Shown here piece by piece: positions 55,507 through 64,000 of a stretch of 64,000 nucleotides of DNA. The translations under genes and the position numbers were made by a program. The notes beneath the pieces are model-generated. The model saw only the letters and a list, made by a program, of their open reading frames with translations. It was not told the origin of the DNA and did not search any database. The DNA comes from Maricaulis salignorans (lineage in GTDB: Bacteria > Pseudomonadota > Alphaproteobacteria > Caulobacterales > Maricaulaceae). Positions within the stretch are counted from its first letter, which is position 1; each line of letters starts with the position of its first letter. The DNA lies in contig NZ_FNHG01000002.1 of the NCBI RefSeq assembly GCF_900103475.1, positions 186,001-250,000 on the forward strand, in the 5' to 3' direction.

Positions 55507-55830
55507 ATGGCTTGGATTTATCTTTCGATTGCTGGCGTTCTGGAAATTGTCTGGGCCTTCTCCATGAAGAAGTCCGCGGGCTTCACCCTGCTAACACCCA
55601 GTATAATCACGATCATTACGATGGTGGCGAGCTTTGCCCTGCTCTCGCTCGCGATGAGAACCCTCCCGCTCGGGACGGCCTATACTGTCTGGACCGGGAT
55701 CGGTGCGGTCGGCGCGTTTGCGGTGGGCGTGCTTGTGCTGGCCGAGGCGGTAACGCCGATGCGCCTGGCCGCTGCGGCGCTCATCATTGCCGGGATAATG
55801 CTGATGAAGTTCTCCAGTACGGCTGGCTGA
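55507..55830 (+). CDS. sugE: SugE/Gdx guanidinium exporter (SMR family)
   Basis: A 107-residue four-helix small multidrug resistance protein. Glu13 in the first helix ([17 protein letters not shown]) and the K-K-S-x-G-F pattern mark the Gdx/SugE branch, which exports guanidinium in exchange for protons as an antiparallel dimer. The guanidine-II riboswitch directly upstream strongly supports guanidinium as substrate. ATG 55507 follows GAGAGG by 7 nt. Monocistronic. Confidence 0.95.
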   Translation: MAWIYLSIAGVLEIVWAFSMKKSAGFTLLTPSIITIITMVASFALLSLAMRTLPLGTAYTVWTGIGAVGAFAVGVLVLAEAVTPMRLAAAALIIAGIMLMKFSSTAG

Positions 55831-55895
55831 GGGCAGACAGTGGATTTCGGTGGCAGACTCCATTGTCGCCGTCATGGCTCGAGCCGGCCCCGCCT

Positions 55896-56942
55896 CTACC
55901 CCAGCGTCGCCATATCCACCACGAAGCGATATTTCACATCGCCCTTGAGCATCCGCTCATAGGCCTCATTGATGCCATCCATCGGGATGATTTCGATATC
56001 GGAGACGAGGCCGTGCCTGGCGCAGAAATCCAGCATGTCCTGGGTTTCGGCAATGCCGCCGATCAGCGAGCCGGCGATGGAGCGGCGGCGTCCGATCAGG
56101 CGGCCCACGGAGGGCGATGGATGCGCCACTTCGGGCACGCCGACCATCACCATGGTGCCATCGCGTTTGAGGCAGTCGAGGAAGGGGTCGAGATTATGGG
56201 CCGCCGCGACGGTGTTGAGGATGAAATCGAGCTGGCCGCGCATCGCTTTCATCTGGTCGCGATCCTTGGAGATCACCACCTGGCTGGCGCCAAGGCGCTT
56301 GGCATCCTCGGCCTTGCCGGGTGAAGTGGTGAAGAGCACGACTTCGGCACCCATGGCGGCGGCAATCTTGACGCCCATATGGCCCAGCCCGCCGAGACCA
56401 ACCACGCCAACGCGCTGGCCGGGGCCGACCTTCCAGTGGCTGAGCGGCGAATAGGTGGTGATGCCGGCACACAGCAGCGGCGCGGCACCGGCCGGATCCA
56501 TCCCCTCGGGCAGGCGAAGAACGAAATCCTCCTTCACCGTCATGCGCTGGGAATAGCCACCGAAAGTGTGGCTGCCGTCCGCAAGACGGCCATTATAGGT
56601 GCCGGTCATCCCGGTTTCGCAATACTGCTCCAGCCCGTCACCGCAACTGGTGCATTGGCCGCAACTATCGACCATGCAGCCGACGCCGACCTTGTCACCG
56701 GTCTTGAATTTGGAGACCCCGTCACCGACCGCCGTCACCGTGCCGATAATCTCGTGGCCGGGCACGCAGGGGTAAAGCGTATTGCCCCACTCGCCGCGCG
56801 CCTGATGCAGGTCGGAATGGCAAACCCCGCAATACTCGATCTCGATCAACACCTCACCCTTGCCGGGCTCGCGGCGATCAAAACGGATCGGCGCCAGGGC
56901 GGCGTCGGGAGCAGAGGCGGCATAACCAAGCGAAGCGGGCAT
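55896..56942 (-). CDS. Zinc-dependent NAD(P) alcohol dehydrogenase (YahK-like)
   Basis: A 348-residue MDR-family dehydrogenase. Catalytic-zinc CGVCHSDLHQARGEWG and VPGHEIIGTV, structural-zinc cysteines CMVDSCGQCTSCGDGLEQYC, and the Rossmann VGVVGLGGLGHMGVKIA are all present. The closest named type is the YahK/cinnamyl-type aldehyde reductase. Monocistronic; 65 nt from the converging sugE. Confidence 0.93.
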   Translation of the reverse strand: MPASLGYAASAPDAALAPIRFDRREPGKGEVLIEIEYCGVCHSDLHQARGEWGNTLYPCVPGHEIIGTVTAVGDGVSKFKTGDKVGVGCMVDSCGQCTSCGDGLEQYCETGMTGTYNGRLADGSHTFGGYSQRMTVKEDFVLRLPEGMDPAGAAPLLCAGITTYSPLSHWKVGPGQRVGVVGLGGLGHMGVKIAAAMGAEVVLFTTSPGKAEDAKRLGASQVVISKDRDQMKAMRGQLDFILNTVAAAHNLDPFLDCLKRDGTMVMVGVPEVAHPSPSVGRLIGRRRSIAGSLIGGIAETQDMLDFCARHGLVSDIEIIPMDGINEAYERMLKGDVKYRFVVDMATLG

Positions 56943-57020
56943 GGGGGGTATCCTTTTGGGTGATCGGTGTTGCGCCCAATCTAGGCCCTCGATACCGGCG
57001 GCGAAAGGGCAGGCGCGAGC

Positions 57021-57803
57021 CTAGCGCAGCCCGATAATCCCCGCCTGACCACCAAACACGCCGCTTTGCCCGCGATGATGCGAGCGGCGGGCGGAGAAGA
57101 GGCGGGATTCTTCGGCATAGGTGCACAGGGGCGAGCGTTCGATCTGGCTGGCCGGTATGCCGGCGCCGATCAGCTGGCGGCGGCAGGCTTCGCCGACATC
57201 GAGCCGGGCGCCGCCCTCTTCATCGCGGACAACGAGAATGCCGGCGGTGTCTGCAAAGGCGGCTTCGAATTGGGCGACGACTTCCGGGCCGACGCGGTAA
57301 TTGGCGGCCGAGATTGACGGGCCGATGGCGGCGATCAGATCAGCGGGATCGCTGCCATATTCGCGCTGCATCGCGGTGATTGTCTCGGTGACGATGTTCT
57401 GGACCGTGCTGCGCCAGCCGGAATGGATCGCGGCGATCGCGCGGCACTTCGGGTCGAACAGCAGGATCGGGGTGCAGTCTGCGGTCTGGCAGACCAGGCC
57501 GATGCCGGGCCGGTCGGTGATCATTGCATCGGCCTCACCGGCGGCCTGATCGCCCTTCGGCGCATCGTCGACGCGCACAACGGCCTTGCCATGCACCTGG
57601 ATCGCGAAGGCGAGATAATCCAGCCCCAGCGCCTGGCGCACCCGCTCGCGATTGGTCGCGACATGTTCGGCGCTGTCGCCGCGCGAGCGCGTCATGTTGA
57701 GCGAGGCATAGGGCCCCTCGCTGACACCGCCGGCGCGGGTGGTGAAGGCGTGAACGAGATCGTCGCGCTTCAGGAGAGGTGAGGTCAGCAGATCGAGGCT
57801 CAT
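57021..57803 (-). CDS. pgeF: Polyphenol oxidase / peptidoglycan editing factor PgeF
   Basis: A 260-residue YfiH/DUF152 protein. The metal/active-site set is visible in QVHGKAVVRVDD, DCTPILLFDP and AAIHSGWRSTVQNIV (conserved His, Cys, His). E. coli YfiH (PgeF) removes L-serine wrongly placed in peptidoglycan precursors; older annotations call it multicopper polyphenol oxidase. Start ATG 57803 overlaps the selO stop by 4 nt. Confidence 0.92.
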   Translation of the reverse strand: MSLDLLTSPLLKRDDLVHAFTTRAGGVSEGPYASLNMTRSRGDSAEHVATNRERVRQALGLDYLAFAIQVHGKAVVRVDDAPKGDQAAGEADAMITDRPGIGLVCQTADCTPILLFDPKCRAIAAIHSGWRSTVQNIVTETITAMQREYGSDPADLIAAIGPSISAANYRVGPEVVAQFEAAFADTAGILVVRDEEGGARLDVGEACRRQLIGAGIPASQIERSPLCTYAEESRLFSARRSHHRGQSGVFGGQAGIIGLR

Positions 57804-59236
57804 GGCAAAAACCCTGTGCGGCCGGCGCCGAGATCAAAACCCTGTCGCGTCATCTCGATATCGGCCAGCGCCGCCTCGAGCGCGGTCCAGTCATCATCCT
57901 CGGCGATCCGGGCCCAGATGGCCTCGACGACATCGATCGTCATGGCGACCGGCTCGGTGCGCTGGAACAGGGCGTGGTCCAGCCGCTCCGGTCGCAGCGG
58001 CGCGTGCTGTATCAGCAGGTCGTGCCAGGCCTGGAATGCCTCACCGTCATAGGCGCTGGCGCGCGGGCCCTGCATCGCCCGACCCATAGAGGCCGCGCCG
58101 CAGAACCAGTCGAAGAAAACCGCCTCCCAGGGCAGGCGGGAGGCGAGCATGAAGCCGAGGAAGGCGCGTAACATCGTCTCGTCATTCTCGTCACCGCGCG
58201 AAGCGATGCCGAAGCGGGCGAGGAAGGCATCCAGCAAGGCCTGTCGGTAGAGCGCCGGGAAAGTGTTGAGCGCCGCCTCGAGGCTTTCGCGCTCGCCGAC
58301 CAGAGAGAGTGCGCCGGCCAATTGCTGCAGCGCCCAGAACACGGCTTCAGGCTGGCGCGCATAGGCGTAGAGACCATTCTCGTCAAAATAGGCAGCGGTG
58401 AAGCCCGGATCATAATGCGGCAGGAAGCGCCAGGGACCGTAATCAAAGCTCTCGCCGGTCAGGTTGAGATTATCGGTATTGAGCACGCCATGCACGAAAC
58501 CGGCGGCCATCCAGCTTGCCGCAAGGCGGGCATTGGCGGCGACGACGGCTTCCAGCAGGGCGGCGGGCCGGTCTTCGCGGCCTTCGAGGGCAGGATAATA
58601 TTCGGCGATGGCGTGATCGATCAGCGCGGTGATGCGCTCGGGGGCTTGCTCATAGGCCTGGCGCTGGAAGCTGCCGAAGCGCAGGTGGGAATGGCCCAGC
58701 CTGGTCATCACGGCCGAGCGTGTCGGCGATGGCTCGTCATGGCGCTGCAGCGGCACGCCGGTCTCGAACACGGCGAAAAGCTTGGAGGTATAGACGCCGA
58801 GCGCCTCGAGCATCTGGGCGGCGAGAATCTCGCGCACGGCACCCTTCAGCGTCAGCCGACCATCGCCGGAGCGTGACCAGGGTGTCTGGCCGGAGCCCTT
58901 GGTGGCCAGATCGAGCAACCGCCCCTGCCCGTCACGCAATTGCGCAAACAGGAAGCCGCGCCCATCGCCGATCTGCGGGTTATAATTGCGGAATTGGTGC
59001 CCGTGATAGCGCATCGCCAGCGGCTCGGGCTGATTATCCGGCAAGGATTCGAAGCGCTGGAAATGCGCGATCCGGGCCGCTTCGTCGAGCGTGTCCAGCC
59101 CGACCGCGCCGGCCCAGCGCGTATTCCAGAAGCGTTCAATGGCGGCGGGGAAAGCGGCGGGCTGCACCGGATCGGCGAAATCCGGGCCCAGCGCCATGAA
59201 GCGCGGATCGGGCGTGTAGGGGGTCTTGTTCGACAT
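57800..59236 (-). CDS. selO: Protein adenylyltransferase SelO (YdiU)
   Basis: A 478-residue SelO-family pseudokinase that transfers AMP, not phosphate, to serine/threonine/tyrosine of target proteins and is linked to oxidative-stress response. Characteristic segments: MRYHGHQFRNYNPQIGDGRGFLF, SGQTPWSRSGDGRLTLKGAVRE, GVPLQRHDEPSPTRSAVMTRLG, FVHGVLNTDNLNLTGESFDYGPW and a YARQPEAVFWALQQLAGAL helix. No C-terminal Cys/Sec motif is visible (ends GAGRTGFLP). Translationally coupled to pgeF by a 4-nt overlap. Confidence 0.95.
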   Translation of the reverse strand: MSNKTPYTPDPRFMALGPDFADPVQPAAFPAAIERFWNTRWAGAVGLDTLDEAARIAHFQRFESLPDNQPEPLAMRYHGHQFRNYNPQIGDGRGFLFAQLRDGQGRLLDLATKGSGQTPWSRSGDGRLTLKGAVREILAAQMLEALGVYTSKLFAVFETGVPLQRHDEPSPTRSAVMTRLGHSHLRFGSFQRQAYEQAPERITALIDHAIAEYYPALEGREDRPAALLEAVVAANARLAASWMAAGFVHGVLNTDNLNLTGESFDYGPWRFLPHYDPGFTAAYFDENGLYAYARQPEAVFWALQQLAGALSLVGERESLEAALNTFPALYRQALLDAFLARFGIASRGDENDETMLRAFLGFMLASRLPWEAVFFDWFCGAASMGRAMQGPRASAYDGEAFQAWHDLLIQHAPLRPERLDHALFQRTEPVAMTIDVVEAIWARIAEDDDWTALEAALADIEMTRQGFDLGAGRTGFLP

Positions 59237-59276
59237 GGTGACGAGCTAAGCACTTGCCGCGCAAAACGCAAATGCC

Positions 59277-60200
59277 TCAGTCGCGCAGGGCATCGCCCAG
59301 CGCCAGCGCCGCCTTGTCGATCAGTGAGCGTGCGCCAGGCAGAATAGCGGTGAGGTTGAAATAACCGTGCGGCAAGGCCTTGCCGAGCACATAGCTGACC
59401 GGCACGCCCGCCGCGATCATCCGGTCGCGATAGGCCTGCCCCTCATCCATCAGCGGATCGAGCTCGGCCGCAGCGATATAGGCGGGCGGCAATCCGGCCA
59501 GATCATCCTCGAGCAGGGGCGAGGCGCGCTTGTCGCTGGCATCGCCCTCATCAGCGAAATAATAGCGTGCGATCTGATCCAGCGTGATGGCGGAAAAAAT
59601 ATGGCCCTCAACCGCCTTGAGCTTGGGCTTTCGGCGCTCGACCATTTGCATCAGCGGATAGATCAGCAGCTGGAAACGCAATTGGCTCCGGCGCGCCTGG
59701 GCCAGCATGGCGGCGAGCCCGCCGCCCGCAGAATCGCCGGCCACGGCCAGACGCGCCGGGTCGGCCCCAATGATCGCGGCGCCCTCGCCCGCCAGCCAGT
59801 CGAAGGCTGCGAGCACATCATCGGGAGCCGCCGGGAAGACATGTTCCGGTGCAAGCCGGTAATCGACCGCCAGCACGCGCACACCGCCGATCGCCGCGAG
59901 ACGTCGGCACAGCGCGTCATGGCTGTCGAGATCGCCGATCACATAGCCGCCGCCATGGCAAAAGAGCAGGCAGGGTGCCAGCGCGGTGGACCCATTGGGA
60001 ATATAGAGCCGGGCCGGGATATCGCCGGCCGGACCGGGAATGGTCAGATCGCGCACGGACTCGACCGGCGGCGGCGTGACATCGATATGCGGCGCGGCGT
60101 CGCTCAGTGCCTTGCGCATATGCGTCGCTGTGCGGCCGGGCTCGAAGGGATCGTCGAGTCCGAATTTGTTCAGGGCGCGGGTCCAGGCGGAAGTGTCCAT
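59277..60200 (-). CDS. HSL-type alpha/beta hydrolase (esterase/lipase)
   Basis: A 307-residue hormone-sensitive-lipase-family esterase. Oxyanion motif HGGG is at 82-85 (CHGGGYVIGD), nucleophile Ser157 in GDSAGGGLAA, acid in ELDPLMDEG and histidine in LPHGYF. VDYRLAPEHVFPAA is a family hallmark. No signal peptide, so cytosolic. 40 nt downstream of selO's start side; not overlapping, probably its own unit. Confidence 0.92.
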   Translation of the reverse strand: MDTSAWTRALNKFGLDDPFEPGRTATHMRKALSDAAPHIDVTPPPVESVRDLTIPGPAGDIPARLYIPNGSTALAPCLLFCHGGGYVIGDLDSHDALCRRLAAIGGVRVLAVDYRLAPEHVFPAAPDDVLAAFDWLAGEGAAIIGADPARLAVAGDSAGGGLAAMLAQARRSQLRFQLLIYPLMQMVERRKPKLKAVEGHIFSAITLDQIARYYFADEGDASDKRASPLLEDDLAGLPPAYIAAAELDPLMDEGQAYRDRMIAAGVPVSYVLGKALPHGYFNLTAILPGARSLIDKAALALGDALRD

Positions 60201-60451
60201 GGCGCTGGATTAGCACAGAGCGGAGCAGGGGCCTATCGCGCCATTTCGTCTCAATCGGTCATGAGGTTATCGAGCCGATCGGCCGGCGCGGAGAGCCGCT
60301 CAGGCTTCCTGCGTCGCAGGGGCTGCCCGTCTCCTGCCGGATCGATTGGCCGGCGTCGTCAAACGGGGTCGACAGCCGGTTGGGTCGATTTATGGCTTGA
60401 TGATCTCACGATACAATTGCTACGCATCTGTTCAAGATATCGGAGAGCAAC

Positions 60452-60820
60452 ATGTTCAATGTTAGCAGAACTCAGCACGTATTAGCAGTAAATGACTTCG
60501 ATTCGGCGGTGAATTATTTCACGGAAAAGCTGGGCTTCACTCTGGATAGAACCATTGGCGGATGGTCCTTTCTGCACCTCGACCAATTCTATCTGATGGT
60601 TGGCGATTGCCAGGGCGAAGTGCCGGCCAGGGAAACGAATAATCACGCCCTCTTCGCCTATGTGAATTGCGAGGGAATAGACGAACTATTCGATCAATAT
60701 CGAGAACGGGGCGTTCGATTTAACCAGACCATCTCTGACAAACCCTGGGGATTGAGAGAGTTTGGTGTTGAAACCCCTGAAGGCCATCGAATTATGTTCG
60801 GACAGGAAATCCAGGCCTAA
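60452..60820 (+). CDS. VOC family (glyoxalase/bleomycin resistance-like) protein
   Basis: A 122-residue protein with the vicinal oxygen chelate fold: HVLAVNDFDSAVNYFTEKLGF, GGWSFLHLDQFYLMVGD, VNCEGIDELFDQYRERGVRF and WGLREFGVETPEGHRIMFGQE. Metal-binding residues are likely His7 or His8-type and Glu116-like positions, not certain. Codon use is visibly more AT-rich (GTATTAGCAGTAAATGAC and similar) than all neighbours, which suggests recent transfer. Start ATG 60452 with GGAGAG. Upstream 60201-60451 has no gene. Confidence 0.88.
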   Translation: MFNVSRTQHVLAVNDFDSAVNYFTEKLGFTLDRTIGGWSFLHLDQFYLMVGDCQGEVPARETNNHALFAYVNCEGIDELFDQYRERGVRFNQTISDKPWGLREFGVETPEGHRIMFGQEIQA

Positions 60821-60940
60821 TTCACGACCGGGCACATCCAATCGACCTGAAGCGATCAAGCCTGGCCCAGCGGACAGGCGTGCGCGCAGCATCGGCATCG
60901 CGCACCAAGGGCGGTCGACGTCTCCGGCCAGGCGCGCAAT

Positions 60941-61165
60941 TTAGTGGATCGACAGCGAGCCGGTGCGGCCCAGGCGTCCGGCCAGGGCATCTTCCATCAC
61001 CGAGCGCAGGGCACGCCAGGCATCAGCGCCTTCGACCTTGCCTTGCCCGTCGAGATCAAGGACGGCCTCATCGGCATAGCCGATGGCCTGCGGCCCGTGC
61101 AGATCGACCAGGGTCCAGGCGATCTGGCGGATGTCTTCGACGGTGATGTGGACGTGCGGCGTCAT
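60941..61165 (-). CDS. Small conserved hypothetical protein (74 residues)
   Basis: A 74-residue helical protein from ATG 61165 with GGAGAG 8 nt upstream. It contains VEDIRQIAWTLVDLHGPQAI and a second helix ADAWRALRSVMEDALAGR. The layout resembles DUF6961-type small alphaproteobacterial proteins (an IA-L-hG start and W at the second helix), named with low confidence. It lies among DUF924 and VOC genes; function unknown. The upstream 134-nt gap has no gene. Confidence 0.65.
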   Translation of the reverse strand: MTPHVHITVEDIRQIAWTLVDLHGPQAIGYADEAVLDLDGQGKVEGADAWRALRSVMEDALAGRLGRTGSLSIH

Positions 61166-61299
61166 GAGCGGGCTCTCCGGAGCATTGAAGTCTTGCCGGA
61201 AGAACAGCAAGCCCGGGGCCACATAGCGCGCTCAAGCTACGCCTTTAATTCAACAACTTACAGATCAGTGCGATAATCTGCCGCCGGTCAGGTCTGCCC

Positions 61300-61893
61300 T
61301 CAGGTCTTTTTTGCCGAGTCGATCCGGCCCGGCGCATAACCGCCGCTCTGGAGATAATCGGCCTCTTCCGGCGTGGTTTCGCGCTGCAGAGCCTCATTGC
61401 GATACGGGAAACGACCGAAGCGGCGGATAACGTCCCGATGTTTGACGGCGTGATCATGCGTGCCCTGCAAAGTCAGCCGTTCGGCGGCCAGCTCGACGCA
61501 GTAATCCTGATCGCTCAGGGCTTCCGAATGCATGAAGGGCATATAGACGAAGGCGCGGTGCTCTTCGGCAATCGCCCAGTCGAAGCCGCGCCCGATCATG
61601 GCGCGTGCGACCTGGCGGGCGAGTGCATCAAAGGCGAAGGCCTTGCCGGAACCACGCCAGATATTGCGTGGAAACTGGTCGAGCAAGAGGATCAGTGCCA
61701 ACGCGTCTTCGGCCTCGTCCTGCCAGGGATGTTCACCGGCGCGCAGCACAGCCGCCTCGCGCTCGACACAGGCTGCGAAACGCCGCCGCATCCGCGCGTC
61801 GAAATCCGGAGAGACGCGATACCAGGCCGCCGGCCCGGCCTCGTCGAACCAGAATTTGCGGATGTCTGCTGCGGTGACCGCCGGGGCCGTCAT
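61300..61893 (-). CDS. DUF924 family protein
   Basis: A 197-residue helical protein of DUF924 (related to TPR-like folds): FWFDEAGPAAWYRVSPDFDARM, ALILLLDQFPRNIWRGSGKAFAFD, AEEHRAFVYMPFMHSE and HRDVIRRFGRFPYRNEALQR are all conserved. Its start overlaps the acyl-CoA synthetase stop by 4 nt (ATGA). Function unknown; the coupling hints at a link with lipid or fatty-acid metabolism but that is weak. Confidence 0.92.
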   Translation of the reverse strand: MTAPAVTAADIRKFWFDEAGPAAWYRVSPDFDARMRRRFAACVEREAAVLRAGEHPWQDEAEDALALILLLDQFPRNIWRGSGKAFAFDALARQVARAMIGRGFDWAIAEEHRAFVYMPFMHSEALSDQDYCVELAAERLTLQGTHDHAVKHRDVIRRFGRFPYRNEALQRETTPEEADYLQSGGYAPGRIDSAKKT

Positions 61894-63683
61894 ACCCGCA
61901 ACCTTCCGTCGACGATCTGCTCATAGAGCTCGCGGGTCAGCCGGACATATTTGCCGATCACCGGGTGGTCGAGATAGAGCGGATCCTCGATCTGATCGGG
62001 GTCGAATCCTTCCTTGACCAGCTCGACCTTGCGCAGCTTGAAAGTGCCCGTTGTGTCTGTCTGTTGCTGCAAGCGCAGGAAAAGCGGGCGCGCAAAGGCC
62101 GGCAAGGCATTGTGGATATGTTCGTGCAGGGCTTCCAGATCGACCACATGATGGCCGGCGACCAGCGCCGCCATCCCGGCCCGGCCCGCATGGCCCTGAA
62201 CCTCGACGCCATAGACATTGGCCTGCTCGATACCGTCGAAATTGAGCGCCTCGGCGACCTCGCCGGTCGAGACGTTCTCCGATTTCCAGCGATAGGTATC
62301 GCCGACCCGATCGACGAAATAGTAATATCCCAGCCGGTCACGCGTCATCAAATCACCGGTGCGGAACCAGGCATCGCCGGGCTTGAAGACATTGCGCAGG
62401 ATCTTCTTCTCGGTGTCTTCCTCGCTGCCATAACCGTCAAAGCGGAAACGGGCATCCTCGGGATCGATCCGGCCGATAGCCTCACCGACTTCATCGGGCG
62501 CACAGACGACACAATGGCCGTCAGCGCCACGCAGGGGCATTTCGCTCTCAAGGTCGAACTTGACCAGATCGATATTGAACCGGCTGCGCAGATAGGACGG
62601 CACCCGCCCGATGGCACCGGGCTGGTTGGTGGCATTGACGAGACCGACATTGCCTTCGGTCGAACCATAGAATTCCACGATCTGCGGCAGTTTGAACCGT
62701 TCCTGGAATTGCTCCCAGACATCGCGGCGCATGCCATTGCCGATCGCACAGCGCAGCTGGTGGGCGTGTTCGTCGGGCACTTCCGGGGAGTTGACGAGGA
62801 AGCGGCAGAGCTCGCCCACATACATGAAGAGCGTGGCGCCAAAGCGGACCGTGTCGGGCCAGAAGGCCGAGGCCGAGAATTTCGGCCGGATCACCAGGGC
62901 ACCGCCATAGGTGAGCGCACAGCCGACGCCGCACAGCCCGCCGGTCGCGTGATAGAGCGGCAAAACCATCATCATGCGGTCCTGCTCGGTGCATTTCGCA
63001 GCGATACCGAAAATATTGAGGTAATAGAGCGCCCGCACATGCGTCATCAGCGCCGCCTTGGGCAGGCCGGTCGTGCCGCTGGTGAACATTTTCAGCACCG
63101 GCTCGGAGGATTTGACGGCAGCGCGCACCGATGGATCGGGGCGCGCATCGCTCTGCCGCTGCAGCGCCGCGTTGAAATCGCGCGAGCTGGCAAATTCGCC
63201 ATCGACACTCCAGGCTTGCGCTTCAATACCGCCGCAGGCCTCGGCGGAGAGATAGGCTTCGGCCAGGGATGCCTCGACGATGGAGTGGCGGGTCTCACCA
63301 ATCGTCAGGCAGTGGGCGAGCGAATTGCCCTGCAGCTGGTTATTGATCAGCGAGGTCACCAGGCCGACCTTGGACAGGCCGAACCAGACGGCGATATACT
63401 CCCAGCGATTGGACATGAAGAGCGCGACGGTCTCGCCAGGCTTCATGCCCTGTTCGAGCGCCCAGTTGGCGACCCGGTTGGCGTAGGCGTCGAACTGGGC
63501 ATAACTGACCTCGCCCTCATCGGTGAGGGCCATCGGTCGGTCTGCGAAACGGTCCACAGTCTTTTCGATATGATCGGGCACGCGCAGGCCTGACGCCGGC
63601 CCGACCTTCTTGATCTGACCGAGCACGCGCAGCATCGCCGTCAGAAAACCGGCTTCCCGCGTGATGGTGGTGAATACTCCCAT
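61890..63683 (-). CDS. Long-chain acyl-CoA synthetase (FATP/FadD-like)
   Basis: A 597-residue ANL-superfamily enzyme that activates fatty acids to acyl-CoA through an acyl-AMP. From ATG 63683 (GGAG 10 nt before). The AMP-binding loop LKMFTSGTTGLPKAALMTHVR, then EFYGSTEGNVGLVNATN, WFRTGDLMTRDRLGYYYFVDRVGDTYRWKSENVST, the typical C-domain hinge. The last pattern is that of very-long-chain/FATP-type synthetases, which also act in uptake. Followed by DUF924 in one transcript. Confidence 0.93.
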   Translation of the reverse strand: MGVFTTITREAGFLTAMLRVLGQIKKVGPASGLRVPDHIEKTVDRFADRPMALTDEGEVSYAQFDAYANRVANWALEQGMKPGETVALFMSNRWEYIAVWFGLSKVGLVTSLINNQLQGNSLAHCLTIGETRHSIVEASLAEAYLSAEACGGIEAQAWSVDGEFASSRDFNAALQRQSDARPDPSVRAAVKSSEPVLKMFTSGTTGLPKAALMTHVRALYYLNIFGIAAKCTEQDRMMMVLPLYHATGGLCGVGCALTYGGALVIRPKFSASAFWPDTVRFGATLFMYVGELCRFLVNSPEVPDEHAHQLRCAIGNGMRRDVWEQFQERFKLPQIVEFYGSTEGNVGLVNATNQPGAIGRVPSYLRSRFNIDLVKFDLESEMPLRGADGHCVVCAPDEVGEAIGRIDPEDARFRFDGYGSEEDTEKKILRNVFKPGDAWFRTGDLMTRDRLGYYYFVDRVGDTYRWKSENVSTGEVAEALNFDGIEQANVYGVEVQGHAGRAGMAALVAGHHVVDLEALHEHIHNALPAFARPLFLRLQQQTDTTGTFKLRKVELVKEGFDPDQIEDPLYLDHPVIGKYVRLTRELYEQIVDGRLRV

Positions 63684-63841
63684 AGGCCAATTCTCCCGAT
63701 TGGTTTTCACCAGAGTATGTGCGTCCGGGTTACCGTCAAGCAAAGGGCGTCATTGCGCAGGTGTTGTGAACGAAGTTTCACAAGGTTACGGAGGAAATCT
63801 GCGGCAAGCGGCGCGTCGGGAGACACCGCAACGGCGGATTT

Positions 63842-64000
63842 CTACCGATCCTCTTCGAATCGACTGCGCACGCGGTCCTCGAATGACTGCCGCTTCAGGC
63901 TGTTTTCAAGCCGCTCCAGCGCCGCAATCACGCCGCCCGCTTCGGCCTCGATTTCAACGGCCACCGCCTCGAAACTCTGCCAAAGCGGATGCAGTCGAGC
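63842..64000 (-). CDS. C-terminal part of an unidentified protein (5' end outside window)
   Basis: Read leftward from the right edge the frame is open for 52 codons to TAG at 63842: charged, helical sequence (PLWQSFEAVAVEIEAEAGGV, IAALERLENSLKRQ, RVRSRFEEDR). The codon choice is like the neighbours' and the sequence ends in a charged helix. No family is recognisable from 52 residues. The 158-nt gap 63684-63841 has no other gene. Confidence 0.6.
   Translation of the reverse strand, partial: ARLHPLWQSFEAVAVEIEAEAGGVIAALERLENSLKRQSFEDRVRSRFEEDR

Overview
The window is GC-rich, densely packed bacterial chromosome. Gene content and order point to an alphaproteobacterium of the Caulobacterales/Maricaulales/Hyphomonadaceae kind: DUF4167 and DUF1178 proteins, a CarD regulator, UbiG, an NDUFAF5-type methyltransferase, a GAF-domain PtsP next to LysC, a bolA/J-protein/cobS/cobT neighbourhood and an SUV3-like helicase next to an S4 protein. 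The assignment is an inference from content; no rRNA or complete marker set is present.

1-9.2 kb: clpB (3' end beyond the left edge) faces a MOSC protein and a MATE transporter. A DUF4167 protein with a disordered tail follows, then the prfA / lipoprotein hydrolase / prmC group. 9.2-21.9 kb: MAPEG and LOG-family proteins, a two-domain aspartyl protease with PDZ, then a long leftward run lysC-ptsP-rodZ-ispG-spx/arsC-ltaE with repeated 4-nt overlaps. ubiG is rightward, followed by the leftward comF-grxC-nitrilase-DUF1178 group. 21.9-35.9 kb: NDUFAF5-like methyltransferase, a tiny Flp pilin gene coupled to mutT, a parvulin-type lipoprotein, secA, accA, xerD with two unknown envelope genes, aroK-aroB-corC, a lipoprotein and bolA.

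35.9-45.5 kb is the most unusual part. J-protein, cobS and cobT, which normally sit together, are split by about 4.7 kb holding an exported protein, a small conserved protein, a His-rich TonB-dependent receptor and a divergent CadR/ZntR-like MerR regulator. Between receptor and regulator lies a textbook MerR-type promoter (19-bp spacer, dyad close to the cadmium/lead operator class) reading toward the receptor. A 138-bp inverted-repeat element precedes cobS.

45.5-55.2 kb: amidohydrolase, rpmB, DUF3108 protein, SUV3-like helicase/S4/TerB/fdxA/carD, a 15-bp tandem repeat array, a thermonuclease and a sensor-less chemotaxis-type signalling protein. 55.3-64 kb: tRNA-Arg(CCT), a guanidine-II (mini-ykkC) riboswitch in front of a SugE/Gdx guanidinium exporter, alcohol dehydrogenase, a pgeF-selO overlapping pair, an HSL-type esterase, a compositionally odd VOC protein, DUF924 and acyl-CoA synthetase genes, and the 3' end of an unidentified gene at the right edge.

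No rRNA, CRISPR array, insertion sequence or prophage was seen. Starts were moved inward from the longest frame wherever a Shine-Dalgarno sequence, signal peptide or family alignment supported it; those choices are given per gene.
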